From: JAHEJB01 sp037969195
Lineage (GTDB): Bacteria; Bacteroidota; Rhodothermia; Rhodothermales; Rubricoccaceae
DNA length: 5,124 bases
Direction of reading: 5' to 3'
NCBI GenBank assembly: GCA_037969195.1
Contig: JBBKWZ010000201.1
Coordinates: 1-5,124 of the forward strand
Shown here: piece by piece, positions 1-5,124 of the stretch
Numbering within the stretch: position 1 is the stretch's first letter
Layout of the letters: every line of letters starts with the position of its first letter
The notes under the pieces: model-generated
Databases searched by the model: none
Told to the model about the DNA's origin: nothing
What the model saw: the letters and a program-made list of their open reading frames with translations, nothing else
Made by a program: the position numbers and the translations under genes

Positions 1-2
1 TC

Positions 3-329
3 ATACACCTCGACGGCATGATGGGCGCCTCGCCAGAAACGCGCCGCGAAATGATGGAGCTTGAGCGCCGTTCTGTAGAAATCGCATCGCGGCTGCGCGA
101 GGAGCCGAATTCCGACCTTGAACGCGAACTGGATGACGTGCTTGAACAGCTCTTTGAGCTTCGAGGCCGCGCCCGGTCAGAACGTGCTGATCACATGGAA
201 GAGCAGGCGGAAGAGATGCGCCAGGAGGCGCAGGATCTCCGCGAGTCCCTGAACGATCGCAATCGCGAGCGCGAGAACCTCATTGACTACCGCAAACGAG
301 AACTCCTCGGCGAACATGGTCGCGATTGA
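3..329 (+). CDS. Charged coiled-coil protein, C-terminal part (5' end outside window)
   Basis: The reading frame is open to the left edge of the window (it reads IHLDG before the first methionine) and ends at TGA 327-329. ATG codons at 18 and 21 exist, but neither has a Shine-Dalgarno sequence, and the residues before them look like normal protein, so I treat this as the C-terminal 108 residues of a longer protein. The visible part is almost wholly helical and highly charged (Glu, Arg, Asp), with regular Leu/Met spacing that suggests an extended coiled coil, and it ends in a basic Arg-Lys-Arg-Glu-Leu-Leu tail. There are no cysteines, catalytic motifs or membrane segments. Its composition is reminiscent of periplasmic heavy-metal-sensor or Spy-like helical proteins, but that is only resemblance and I do not assign a family. 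A terminator hairpin follows 30 bases after the stop, so this is probably the last gene of its transcript. Confidence 0.6.
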   Translation: MHLDGMMGASPETRREMMELERRSVEIASRLREEPNSDLERELDDVLEQLFELRGRARSERADHMEEQAEEMRQEAQDLRESLNDRNRERENLIDYRKRELLGEHGRD

Positions 330-358
330 TAGGACTCCAAGAACGATCTCTGTTTCTT

Positions 359-397
359 GACATCCCGGCTGGATTTTCCGTCGGGATGTCTTGGTTT
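359..397 (+). terminator. Rho-independent-type terminator hairpin after the coiled-coil gene
   Basis: GACATCCCG (359-367) is perfectly complementary to CGGGATGTC (382-390). The stem can be extended inward by a G-U and a C-G pair, and it encloses a loop of about ten to fourteen bases. It is followed by TTGGTTT (391-397), a moderate and interrupted T tract. It lies 30 bases past the stop at 329 and well before the next gene, which is where a transcript end is expected. The broken T tract makes it weaker than the one at 1937-1971. Confidence 0.65.
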
Positions 398-691
398 AGG
401 TGGGATCTTCGTAACGTACGCAGTACGAAACGCAACGCGTATTGTCCTGGCCTCAAACACGCCGACTTCTTGTCGAAACCCGCAGTTTTAGCCTAAATCG
501 GAGAGTACAGCGCATTCCAAAGGCATTCGATGAACGCGGTTTGCAATACATGGGGCAGATGCGGACGATATAGTCAGCACGGCACAGGTTTTTCAGTGGA
601 AGTCAACCCGCGCCGTTGGCGTGGACTCCCTGTTTCGCTATTGTATAAGTCCTGCGGCTCGCAAGAGCTCGCAGAGATTCCCTCGCCGGTT
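398..691. other. Intergenic stretch without a confident gene, upstream of the amidase
   Basis: No recognisable protein or RNA gene is seen here. It contains a small inverted repeat near 408-429 (TTCGTA...TACGAA, with an alternative CGTAC-gca-GTACG fold), and a weak sigma70-like -10 candidate at 644-649. The amidase reading frame is open back to an ATG at 530, which has an AAAGG motif six bases upstream. However, the 54 residues it would add precede a normal signal peptide and look non-native, so 530-691 is more likely leader than coding sequence. Confidence 0.5.
621..649 (+). promoter_or_regulatory. Candidate promoter for the amidase gene
   Basis: TATAAG at 644-649 matches five of six bases of the sigma70 -10 consensus. 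Seventeen bases upstream, GTGGAC (621-626) is only a poor -35 match. Transcription starting near 656 would give a leader of about 36 bases before the ATG at 692, and would exclude the upstream ATG at 530. This is a guess from motif and position, and the genome may belong to a group with a different promoter consensus. Confidence 0.25.
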
Positions 692-1891
692 ATGCTGTCT
701 GTCCGCCGATCTTCCGTTTTCACTGCTCGCAGCATCTTTGCTGCCTTGGTTCTAAGTGTGCTGCTTAGTGTGGGCCCTGCCGCCCACGCCGATGCTGATA
801 TCGGACGTGTCTCATTCACTGCGAGATCGGACGGACAAGGGTACGTGGTTCGGCTTCACATGGACGAAAGAGTAGCCGCGTACAGCGTCGAACAGCCCTC
901 GGCAACCGAATTGCAGCTCACAGTTTTTCAGGCCGGACTTGCGGCGGATCTGCGCCGTGACCCCGCTCAAGGCCCAGTTGCTAGTTACCGTGTCATTCCT
1001 TCCAATGACCGGGTCGTGTTCATCTTTACGCTTCGTTCTGGCATTCGCGTAGAGGCACAGGCCTACCCGGATCGTGCCACAAACGATCTGATCCTGTCTT
1101 TGCCTACTAGGGCTGCACCAGTCACGATGACAACAGTTGGCAGTGCAAGCGGTGGCGGTCAGTCGGATGGTGCCAGCCAAAGCAACTGGCGATTGGATTG
1201 CATGGTCATCGATGCTGGCCACGGCGGGCACGACGGCGGAGCCACCTATAACGGTGTACGCGAAAAGGATGTAACGCTCGGCATCGCGCGGCGCTTAGGT
1301 ACCTACGTGCAAGACCTGCTTGGCGTCCGCGTTGTGTACACGCGCTCCGACGACCGCTTCATTGAACTTCACGAGAGGGGTCGGATCGCTAACGCTTCGT
1401 GCGGGAAGCTCTTTGTCTCAATTCATGCAAATGCAGCGTCTAATCGGACCGCTGCCGGAACGGAGACGTATTTCCTCGCCCCGCATCGTACAGCGAGTGC
1501 GCGGGACGTGATGGCGCGAGAGAACAGCGTTGTGCGCATGGAGAGTAATCCGAACTTGTATGAGGATTTTGACGCTGAGGGGGGCATTATCCGCACGCTC
1601 GCAATGAGCAGCTACCAGCAGGAAAGCCAGGAATTGGCGAGCCTCATCGAAGGCCAGTTTGGCAACCGCGCCGACAGGCATAGCCGGGGGGTCAAGCAAG
1701 CTGGATTCCTTGTTCTCTGGCGTGCTTCAATGCCAGCTGTTCTTGTCGAAACGGGCTTTGTAACCAATACCGACGAGGCACATTTCCTTGCCAGTGACGA
1801 AGGTCAGGACTTAATCGCTAGCGCCATTTTTCGCGCCATCCGCGACTATAAGGAGCATTACGAGAGTGGCCTGAGAGCTGCACGCAACTAA
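692..1891 (+). CDS. N-acetylmuramoyl-L-alanine amidase (Amidase_3, AmiC-like), exported
   Basis: This is a zinc hydrolase that cuts the amide bond between N-acetylmuramic acid and the stem peptide, acting in the periplasm during septum splitting and wall turnover. The start at 692 is chosen because it gives a canonical signal peptide: Arg-Arg at residues 5-6, a hydrophobic core at about 14-27, and a cleavage site after Ala-His-Ala at about 33. Residues 36 to about 140 are beta-rich and resemble an AMIN-type domain, which in AmiC localises the enzyme at the septum. A Gly/Ser-rich linker (about 149-165) follows. The catalytic domain starts at about 169 with VIDAGHGG. Expected zinc ligands are His177, Glu191 (REKD) and His245 (SIHAN), and the catalytic glutamate is Glu353 (VLVETGF). 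The segment at about 265-325 between His245 and Glu353 is the usual place for an autoinhibitory helical insert. The length of 399 residues is normal. The gene appears monocistronic, bounded by terminators on both sides. The enzyme class is secure; the exact paralogue is not. Confidence 0.93.
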   Translation: MLSVRRSSVFTARSIFAALVLSVLLSVGPAAHADADIGRVSFTARSDGQGYVVRLHMDERVAAYSVEQPSATELQLTVFQAGLAADLRRDPAQGPVASYRVIPSNDRVVFIFTLRSGIRVEAQAYPDRATNDLILSLPTRAAPVTMTTVGSASGGGQSDGASQSNWRLDCMVIDAGHGGHDGGATYNGVREKDVTLGIARRLGTYVQDLLGVRVVYTRSDDRFIELHERGRIANASCGKLFVSIHANAASNRTAAGTETYFLAPHRTASARDVMARENSVVRMESNPNLYEDFDAEGGIIRTLAMSSYQQESQELASLIEGQFGNRADRHSRGVKQAGFLVLWRASMPAVLVETGFVTNTDEAHFLASDEGQDLIASAIFRAIRDYKEHYESGLRAARN

Positions 1892-1936
1892 GGATTACCG
1901 TCAAGTGCTGCGTGTGTCCGCCAACGCGTAGTAATC

Positions 1937-1971
1937 GGCGCGTCCCGTACATTCGGGGCGCGCCATTTTTT
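1937..1971 (+). terminator. Strong Rho-independent terminator of the amidase gene
   Basis: GGCGCGTCCCG (1937-1947) pairs with CGGGGCGCGCC (1954-1964) in an 11-bp stem with one U-G pair and a six-base loop (TACATT). It is followed by A and six consecutive Ts (1966-1971). It lies 45 bases after the amidase stop and ends 33 bases before the apt start, so it separates the two transcription units and argues against any apt start upstream of it. Confidence 0.88.
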
Positions 1972-1974
1972 GTC

Positions 1975-1980
1975 TATAAC
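1975..1980 (+). promoter_or_regulatory. Candidate -10 element for apt, directly after the terminator
   Basis: TATAAC matches five of six bases of the sigma70 -10 consensus and begins four bases after the terminator T tract. A -35 box at the usual spacing would fall around 1952-1957 (TTCGGG), inside the terminator hairpin, and is a poor match. If used, the apt leader would be only about 18 bases. Since the terminator should stop read-through from the amidase, apt needs its own promoter in this short space. Confidence 0.35.
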
Positions 1981-2004
1981 AGTCTTGCTTTCGGGCGGGC
2001 CATC

Positions 2005-2526
2005 ATGATCGAACGTCTTGCAGCCGCTGTTCGCACGATCCCAGATTTTCCAAAGTCGGGGATTCAGTTCAAGGACATCACGCCGATTCTTGCCGATCCG
2101 GAGCTGTTTGCGGAGGCCATCAGCCTCCTACGTGCGCCGTACGCAGGCGCGTATGTGACGCATGTCGTTGGGATGGAAGCTCGTGGCTTCTGGTTTGGCT
2201 CAGCACTCGCAGAGCGGCTCGGCGCAGGGTTCGTTCCCGCCCGCAAGCCGGGGAAACTTCCAGGCGCAACGCTTCGAGAGGAATACGCCCTGGAGTACGG
2301 TACCGATGCGTTGGAGATTCATAGCGACGCTCTTGGGTCCGGGGATCGGGTACTAATTCACGACGACGTAATTGCTACGGGCGGCACCGCCGCCGCCGCG
2401 GCACGCCTCGTGACGAGGACGGGTGCAGAGGTCGTTGGATTCTCGTTTTTCCTCAACCTGACCTTTCTCAACGGCCGCGACAACCTGCCTGAAGCTATCC
2501 CGTTCCGGGCCGTGCTCGAAGTCTAA
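2005..2526 (+). CDS. apt: Adenine phosphoribosyltransferase
   Basis: Cytoplasmic purine-salvage enzyme that joins adenine to PRPP, giving AMP and pyrophosphate. The 173-residue product has the normal length and order of motifs for Apt. The N terminus carries the typical IPDFPKSGIQFKDITPIL segment. It is followed by GMEARGF (56-62), RKPGKLP (80-86), the flexible-loop EYALEYG (93-99) that closes over the active site, and the PRPP-binding loop DDVIATGGTA (120-129). The start at 2005 matches the family N terminus. The frame extends in phase to 1912, but that stretch runs through the terminator hairpin and is not coding. A GGGCGGG sequence at about 1993-1999 is at best a weak ribosome binding site. 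The stop TAA (2524-2526) overlaps the stop of the convergent ridA-like gene. Identification is secure. Confidence 0.96.
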   Translation: MIERLAAAVRTIPDFPKSGIQFKDITPILADPELFAEAISLLRAPYAGAYVTHVVGMEARGFWFGSALAERLGAGFVPARKPGKLPGATLREEYALEYGTDALEIHSDALGSGDRVLIHDDVIATGGTAAAAARLVTRTGAEVVGFSFFLNLTFLNGRDNLPEAIPFRAVLEV

Positions 2527-2921
2527 CGTACCGCTATGCAGGAAATTTCAACTCGCGCGCCCCGCGGAAGCGCGGCCACCTGAATGGCTTCGCGCGCCGG
2601 TGGGGCTTCACTGAAGTACCGGGCGTACACTTCATTCACCGGTGCGTAGTCGTCGAGGCTCGTAAGAAAAACGGTACACTGAACGACGTGTTGGTAGTCG
2701 AGACCTGCTGCGCTCAACACAGCGCCAAGGTTGTCGAGTACTTGACCAGCTTCGTCCTCAATCTCTCCGCGAACCATTTCCCCTGAAACTGGATTAAGTG
2801 CGATCTGTCCCGAACAAAACAACATGTTCCCCGCGAGCACGCCTTGGCTATACGGCCCAATGGCCGCAGGAGCGTTGGGCGTTTTGACCGAGTTGCGTTG
2901 CGAAGGAGGAGGGACTTTCAT
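2523..2921 (-). CDS. ridA: RidA-family (YjgF/YER057c/UK114) enamine/imine deaminase
   Basis: Small cytoplasmic protein, trimeric in its family. RidA hydrolyses reactive 2-aminoacrylate and related enamine/imine intermediates released by PLP enzymes, which protects those enzymes from damage. The 132-residue product is slightly longer than usual because of about seven extra N-terminal residues; no alternative start lies between them and the conserved APAAIGPYSQ segment. Landmarks are Tyr24 in GPYSQ, FCSGQI (35-40), the helix DEAGQVLDNLGAVLSAAGL (about 56-74), the essential carboxylate-binding arginine at Arg110 in PPAREAI, and the C-terminal VEISCIAVR with Glu125. These are the residues expected of a catalytically active RidA rather than an Arg-less Rid subfamily. 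No Shine-Dalgarno sequence precedes the ATG. It converges on apt with overlapping stop codons and diverges from mnmA. The family is certain; the ridA symbol rests on the conserved arginine. Confidence 0.93.
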   Translation of the reverse strand: MKVPPPSQRNSVKTPNAPAAIGPYSQGVLAGNMLFCSGQIALNPVSGEMVRGEIEDEAGQVLDNLGAVLSAAGLDYQHVVQCTVFLTSLDDYAPVNEVYARYFSEAPPAREAIQVAALPRGARVEISCIAVR

Positions 2922-3100
2922 TTGAAACCAGAAAAAGACCGGGTATCACGGGCCTATAGTTAGCGAGCCGTTCGTCCGTCGCCAAGCGAAGATTCCGTTT
3001 GAAGACGGGGAGGATGGGATTAAGAGCCCGCGCAAACGCCCCGAAGCGGAACGGACGATATCGTCGAACCGTTGGGACAAAGCATCACCGTCACAATCAT
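2922..3100. promoter_or_regulatory. Divergent intergenic region between ridA and mnmA, probable promoters both ways
   Basis: The 179 bases between two divergently read starts must hold the promoters of both genes. Around 2954-2960 the palindromic CTATAG core gives TATAGT on the plus strand (five of six to -10) and TATAGG on the minus strand, but neither has a good -35 at standard spacing. The mnmA frame stays open back to 2999, but the added residues are basic and unlike MnmA. A GGGGAGG at about 3007-3013 abuts an in-frame ATG at 3014 with no spacer, so it is not a credible ribosome site. Confidence 0.35.
3054..3065. repeat. 12-bp perfect palindrome upstream of mnmA
   Basis: GACGATATCGTC is its own reverse complement. 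It can be nested in a longer imperfect hairpin by AACG (3050-3053) and CGTT (3070-3073), with four unpaired bases on one side. It lies 36 bases before the mnmA start, a plausible operator or leader-hairpin position, but no function can be shown from sequence alone. Confidence 0.45.
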
Positions 3101-4273
3101 ATGAGCCGGAACGGACGCGTATTAGTTGCTATGAGTGGGGGAGTGGACTCCTCGGTTACCGCGGCACTTCTCCGTGACCAGGGTTACGATATCGTAGGCA
3201 TCACAATGAAGACGTGGGATTATGCCACAACGGGCGGTGCGGCCGAGGCAAAGAAGCGGACGAAAGAAGTCGGCTGTTGTACGCTGGAATCAATGAACGA
3301 CGCCAGAGCAGTAGCGGTGAAGATGGATTTCCCACACTTTGTCGTCGATATCCGCGAGGAATTCGGCGACTGGGTGGTGGACCGTTTTACGACCGAGTAT
3401 CTCGCAGGACGAACGCCTAACCCATGCGTTCTTTGCAACACGCACATCAAATGGGCAGCCCTTCTCGAACGCGCGGATGCTCTCGGTTGCGAGCATATCG
3501 CGACGGGGCATTACGCCAGAGTTCGGACGGACCTGGAATCCGGTCGCTACGTTGTAAGTCGGGGGATGGACAAAAACAAGGATCAGAGCTACGCCCTTTG
3601 GGGGATTGAGCAGGAGCATCTCGCGCGGAGCATTTTTCCGCTCGGCGATTACGCCAAGCCAGCGATACGGGCGATGGCGTCAGACTTTGGACTCGAACAT
3701 GTCGCAGGGAAGCCAGATTCGTATGAGATCTGCTTCATTCCTGACAACGATTATCGAGGCTTCCTAAAGCGTCGTGTCGAAGGGTTGGAAGAATGCGTCG
3801 ATGGCGGAAACTTTGTCATGGAGGCTACCGGAGAAGTAATCGGGCGTCATCACGGCTATCCGTTTTACACGATTGGTCAGCGGCGTGGCCTCGATATGGC
3901 CTTTGGTGAGCCGGTCTACGTGACGCGTATTGACGCACCGACCAACACGGTTTTCGTTGGAATGAAGGGAGATTTGGATGGCCGAATGCTAACCGCGCGG
4001 CAGATCAACTTCGGAAAAGTGGCGAGATTAGAGGATGAAGTGCCTGCGATTGGGCAGATTCGCTACAAGGATCAGGGTGCCGCGTGCCTTGTCCGGCAGA
4101 CCTCCGAAGATGAGCTAGAAGTAGTTTTCGAAGAGCCCCGAACTGCGATTACGCCGGGTCAGTCCCTCGTACTCTATGACGGCGATGATGTCCTTGCGGG
4201 CGGATGGATTGCCTCGACGGGCCTATCAAAAGCGCACGAGATGTCCGAGTTTATCGCCCTGCCCACGCTGTGA
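3101..4273 (+). CDS. mnmA: tRNA-specific 2-thiouridylase MnmA
   Basis: Cytoplasmic enzyme that adenylates U34 of the tRNAs for Lys, Glu and Gln and replaces its 2-oxygen with sulfur, the s2U part of the mnm5s2U wobble modification. The 390-residue product is of usual length. The PP-loop ATP-binding motif SGGVDSS is at residues 12-18, GHYAR at 136-140, KDQSYAL at 160-166, and YTIGQRRGL at 257-265. The C-terminal beta-barrel domain ends with ITPGQSLVLYDGDDVLAGG (350-368). Catalytic cysteines by alignment to E. coli Cys102 and Cys199 are Cys112 (LCN) and Cys211 (YEICF). Cys109 stands where E. coli has Asp99, giving a CxxC plus distant Cys pattern, and there is a further Cys59-Cys60 pair. The start at 3101 is chosen because MSRNGRVLVAMSGG puts the PP-loop at the family position. 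No good Shine-Dalgarno is seen. The TGA overlaps the GTG of the next gene. Confidence 0.96.
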   Translation: MSRNGRVLVAMSGGVDSSVTAALLRDQGYDIVGITMKTWDYATTGGAAEAKKRTKEVGCCTLESMNDARAVAVKMDFPHFVVDIREEFGDWVVDRFTTEYLAGRTPNPCVLCNTHIKWAALLERADALGCEHIATGHYARVRTDLESGRYVVSRGMDKNKDQSYALWGIEQEHLARSIFPLGDYAKPAIRAMASDFGLEHVAGKPDSYEICFIPDNDYRGFLKRRVEGLEECVDGGNFVMEATGEVIGRHHGYPFYTIGQRRGLDMAFGEPVYVTRIDAPTNTVFVGMKGDLDGRMLTARQINFGKVARLEDEVPAIGQIRYKDQGAACLVRQTSEDELEVVFEEPRTAITPGQSLVLYDGDDVLAGGWIASTGLSKAHEMSEFIALPTL

Positions 4274-4446
4274 CGGAACGGGAATGCCCCTCCTGCGCCC
4301 TTGATACACCGGGAAATCCTGACGTGTGTCCCTACTGCGGTTATGAATTCCCAACACCCAAGCCAGGGCTTTCTGCGGTCGCCTGGCTGATGATAGGGTT
4401 GATGATCTTGTTCGGAGTTCCAATGTTGCTGAGGCTGCTGGGTTAG
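4270..4446 (+). CDS. Small zinc-ribbon protein with C-terminal membrane segment
   Basis: Function unknown. The likely start is GTG 4270-4272, which overlaps the mnmA stop as GTGA, an arrangement typical of translational coupling. It yields 58 residues. An in-frame ATG at 4204 would add 22 residues that lie inside the mnmA coding sequence and show no domain character. The product has two CxxC knuckles, Cys6-Cys9 (CPSC) and Cys20-Cys23 (CPYCGYEF), forming a short zinc ribbon of the double-knuckle type. A short Pro-rich linker leads to one hydrophobic helix at about residues 34-57 ending in LLRLLG. The single membrane helix and almost no tail suggest an inner-membrane protein with its zinc ribbon in the cytoplasm, though topology is inferred. 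Such rubredoxin-like ribbons often bind protein or nucleic acid partners, but none can be named. It is the last gene before a convergent cardiolipin-synthase-type gene. Confidence 0.82.
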   Translation: MTERECPSCALDTPGNPDVCPYCGYEFPTPKPGLSAVAWLMIGLMILFGVPMLLRLLG

Positions 4447-4468
4447 TTCGTCTGACCAGATGCTCTGA

Positions 4469-4494
4469 GCCCGTTGGGCATTTAAAGCACGGGC
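4469..4494. terminator. Weak hairpin between convergent zinc-ribbon and phospholipase D genes
   Basis: GCCCGT (4469-4474) can pair with ACGGGC (4489-4494), or GCCC can pair locally with GGGC (4476-4479) followed by ATTTAAA. Either fold is short and there is no real T run on either strand, and the right arm lies inside the last codons of the minus-strand gene. It is the only candidate terminator in the 35-base gap between the two convergent genes. Confidence 0.22.
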
Positions 4495-5124
4495 GCCAGC
4501 AGCCTTGTTACCTGCACGGCCAGTCGGAAGGGAAATGAACGGTGGGCAAAATCCTCCTCCGTCAATCGCGTCGACTTCGCGAAGTCGGCCTCCAGCATCT
4601 GCTCAATGCTCTGACAGAAGTTCTCGTCGTTATATAGACACGAAATCTCAAAATTCAACCGGAAGGAGCGATTGTCAAAATTCGCTGTACCCACGCTGCC
4701 GTAATCGTTGTCTACAACAAACACCTTCTGGTGCATAAAACCCTCTTCGTAGAGGTAGAGCTTTACCCCAGTTCGTTCAACATCCGACAGGTAAGCGTAC
4801 GGGACGAACTTGAAGTAGAAAGTGTCCGTCAACCGGGGCATAAGAATTCGCACATCCACGCCACGTAGCGCTGCAAGTTGAAGAGCGCCCAGAACCCGCC
4901 CATCCGGGACGAAGTACGGCGACGCAATCCAGACCCGTTCTTCTGCTGAGTCAATAGCGTGAGAGAAAAGTAAACCGCAGGTTTCGAGGTCGTCTGCAGG
5001 GCTTGAACCCAATATGAGGCCGATTCGATTTGCCTCTGCGACAGTCGGCGTCCATATAACTTCCAGGATTTCTTCGCGGCTGTAGAACCAATCTCTGAGG
5101 AAAGTAATCTGGATACCCTGAACC
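4482..5124 (-). CDS. Cardiolipin synthase-type phospholipase D protein, C-terminal part (5' end outside window)
   Basis: Membrane enzyme of the phospholipase D superfamily, most likely a cardiolipin synthase that condenses phosphatidylglycerol molecules. The minus-strand frame is open through the right edge, giving 213 visible residues that cover the second half of a two-HKD protein. A TTG at 5010-5012 could be mistaken for a start, but the preceding frame reads FLRDWFYSREEIL, a segment typical of the end of the first PLD half of cardiolipin synthases, so the true start is beyond 5124. The second HKD motif is complete: His131, Lys133, Asp138, Gly145 and Asn148 of the fragment (HQKVFVVD, then GTAN), followed by NRSFRLNFE. 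Upstream in the protein, VWIASPYFVPD (about 64-74) and LRGVDVRILMP are family landmarks. The usual N-terminal membrane helices and first HKD motif are not in the window. The stop TAA is at 4482-4484. Confidence 0.88.
   Translation of the reverse strand, partial: VQGIQITFLRDWFYSREEILEVIWTPTVAEANRIGLILGSSPADDLETCGLLFSHAIDSAEERVWIASPYFVPDGRVLGALQLAALRGVDVRILMPRLTDTFYFKFVPYAYLSDVERTGVKLYLYEEGFMHQKVFVVDNDYGSVGTANFDNRSFRLNFEISCLYNDENFCQSIEQMLEADFAKSTRLTEEDFAHRSFPFRLAVQVTRLLAPVL

Noticed and set aside
470..498. TTGTCG - 17 bases - CTAAAT as a sigma70 promoter
   Set aside because: The -35 match is fair but the -10 keeps only three consensus bases, so it is not distinguishable from chance.
812..1231. 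Long minus-strand open frame inside the amidase gene, with another at 574-819
   Set aside because: They lie opposite a well-supported gene with complete catalytic motifs, and their translations show no domain, signal or start-site support.
1912..2004. N-terminal extension of apt by 31 residues
   Set aside because: The extension runs straight through a strong terminator hairpin, and the family N terminus fits the ATG at 2005.
2999..3100. N-terminal extension of mnmA by 34 basic residues
   Set aside because: The PP-loop is normally within about 20 residues of the MnmA start, which fits 3101; the extension is low in hydrophobic residues and has no usable ribosome site.
4204..4269. ATG 4204 as the start of the zinc-ribbon protein
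   Set aside because: It would overlap mnmA by 70 bases with no domain in the added residues, whereas GTG 4270 gives the common GTGA stop-start overlap.
4505..4738. Plus-strand open frame opposite the phospholipase D gene
   Set aside because: It is the antisense of the HKD-motif region of a convincing gene and shows no protein-like features.
1..5124. Possible defence system, mobile element, CRISPR array or RNA gene
   Set aside because: No transposase, integrase, terminal repeats, spaced direct repeats, tRNA-like cloverleaf or rRNA sequence was seen; the genes are conserved housekeeping types plus one small unknown and one coiled-coil fragment.

Overview
The window reads as an ordinary, fairly dense stretch of bacterial chromosome of moderate GC content. 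The protein signatures suggest the Bacteroidota or its Rhodothermia-like relatives. Three things point that way. MnmA has the GCC, PNPCVLCNTHIKW and DSYEICFIP signatures that I associate with that group. The amidase has an insert of the RENSV...E...Y..FD type. The start codons almost entirely lack convincing Shine-Dalgarno sequences. This assignment is from recognition only and is tentative.

Layout, left to right. Bases 3-329 (+) are the C-terminal part of a charged coiled-coil protein whose start lies outside the window, followed by a hairpin terminator (359-397). A roughly 300-base stretch without a confident gene precedes a periplasmic N-acetylmuramoyl-L-alanine amidase (692-1891, +), which ends at a strong terminator (1937-1971). 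Adenine phosphoribosyltransferase apt (2005-2526, +) follows at once and converges on a RidA-family deaminase (2523-2921, -), with the two stop codons overlapping. A 179-base divergent intergenic region separates ridA from mnmA (3101-4273, +), the tRNA 2-thiouridylase. The mnmA stop codon overlaps the GTG start of a 58-residue zinc-ribbon protein with one membrane segment (4270-4446, +). The right end holds the C-terminal half of a cardiolipin-synthase-type phospholipase D protein (4482 to beyond 5124, -).

The genes are mostly housekeeping and belong to separate processes: wall remodelling, purine salvage, enamine/imine detoxification, tRNA U34 thiolation and phospholipid synthesis. The only clear operon-like pair is mnmA with the small zinc-ribbon gene. 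I see no mobile element, CRISPR array, tRNA or rRNA gene, or defence-type system. The points most worth a second look are the CxxC-plus-Cys active site of MnmA, the GTGA coupling of mnmA to an uncharacterised membrane mini-protein, the stop-on-stop overlap of apt and ridA, and a palindrome plus short direct repeat in front of mnmA.
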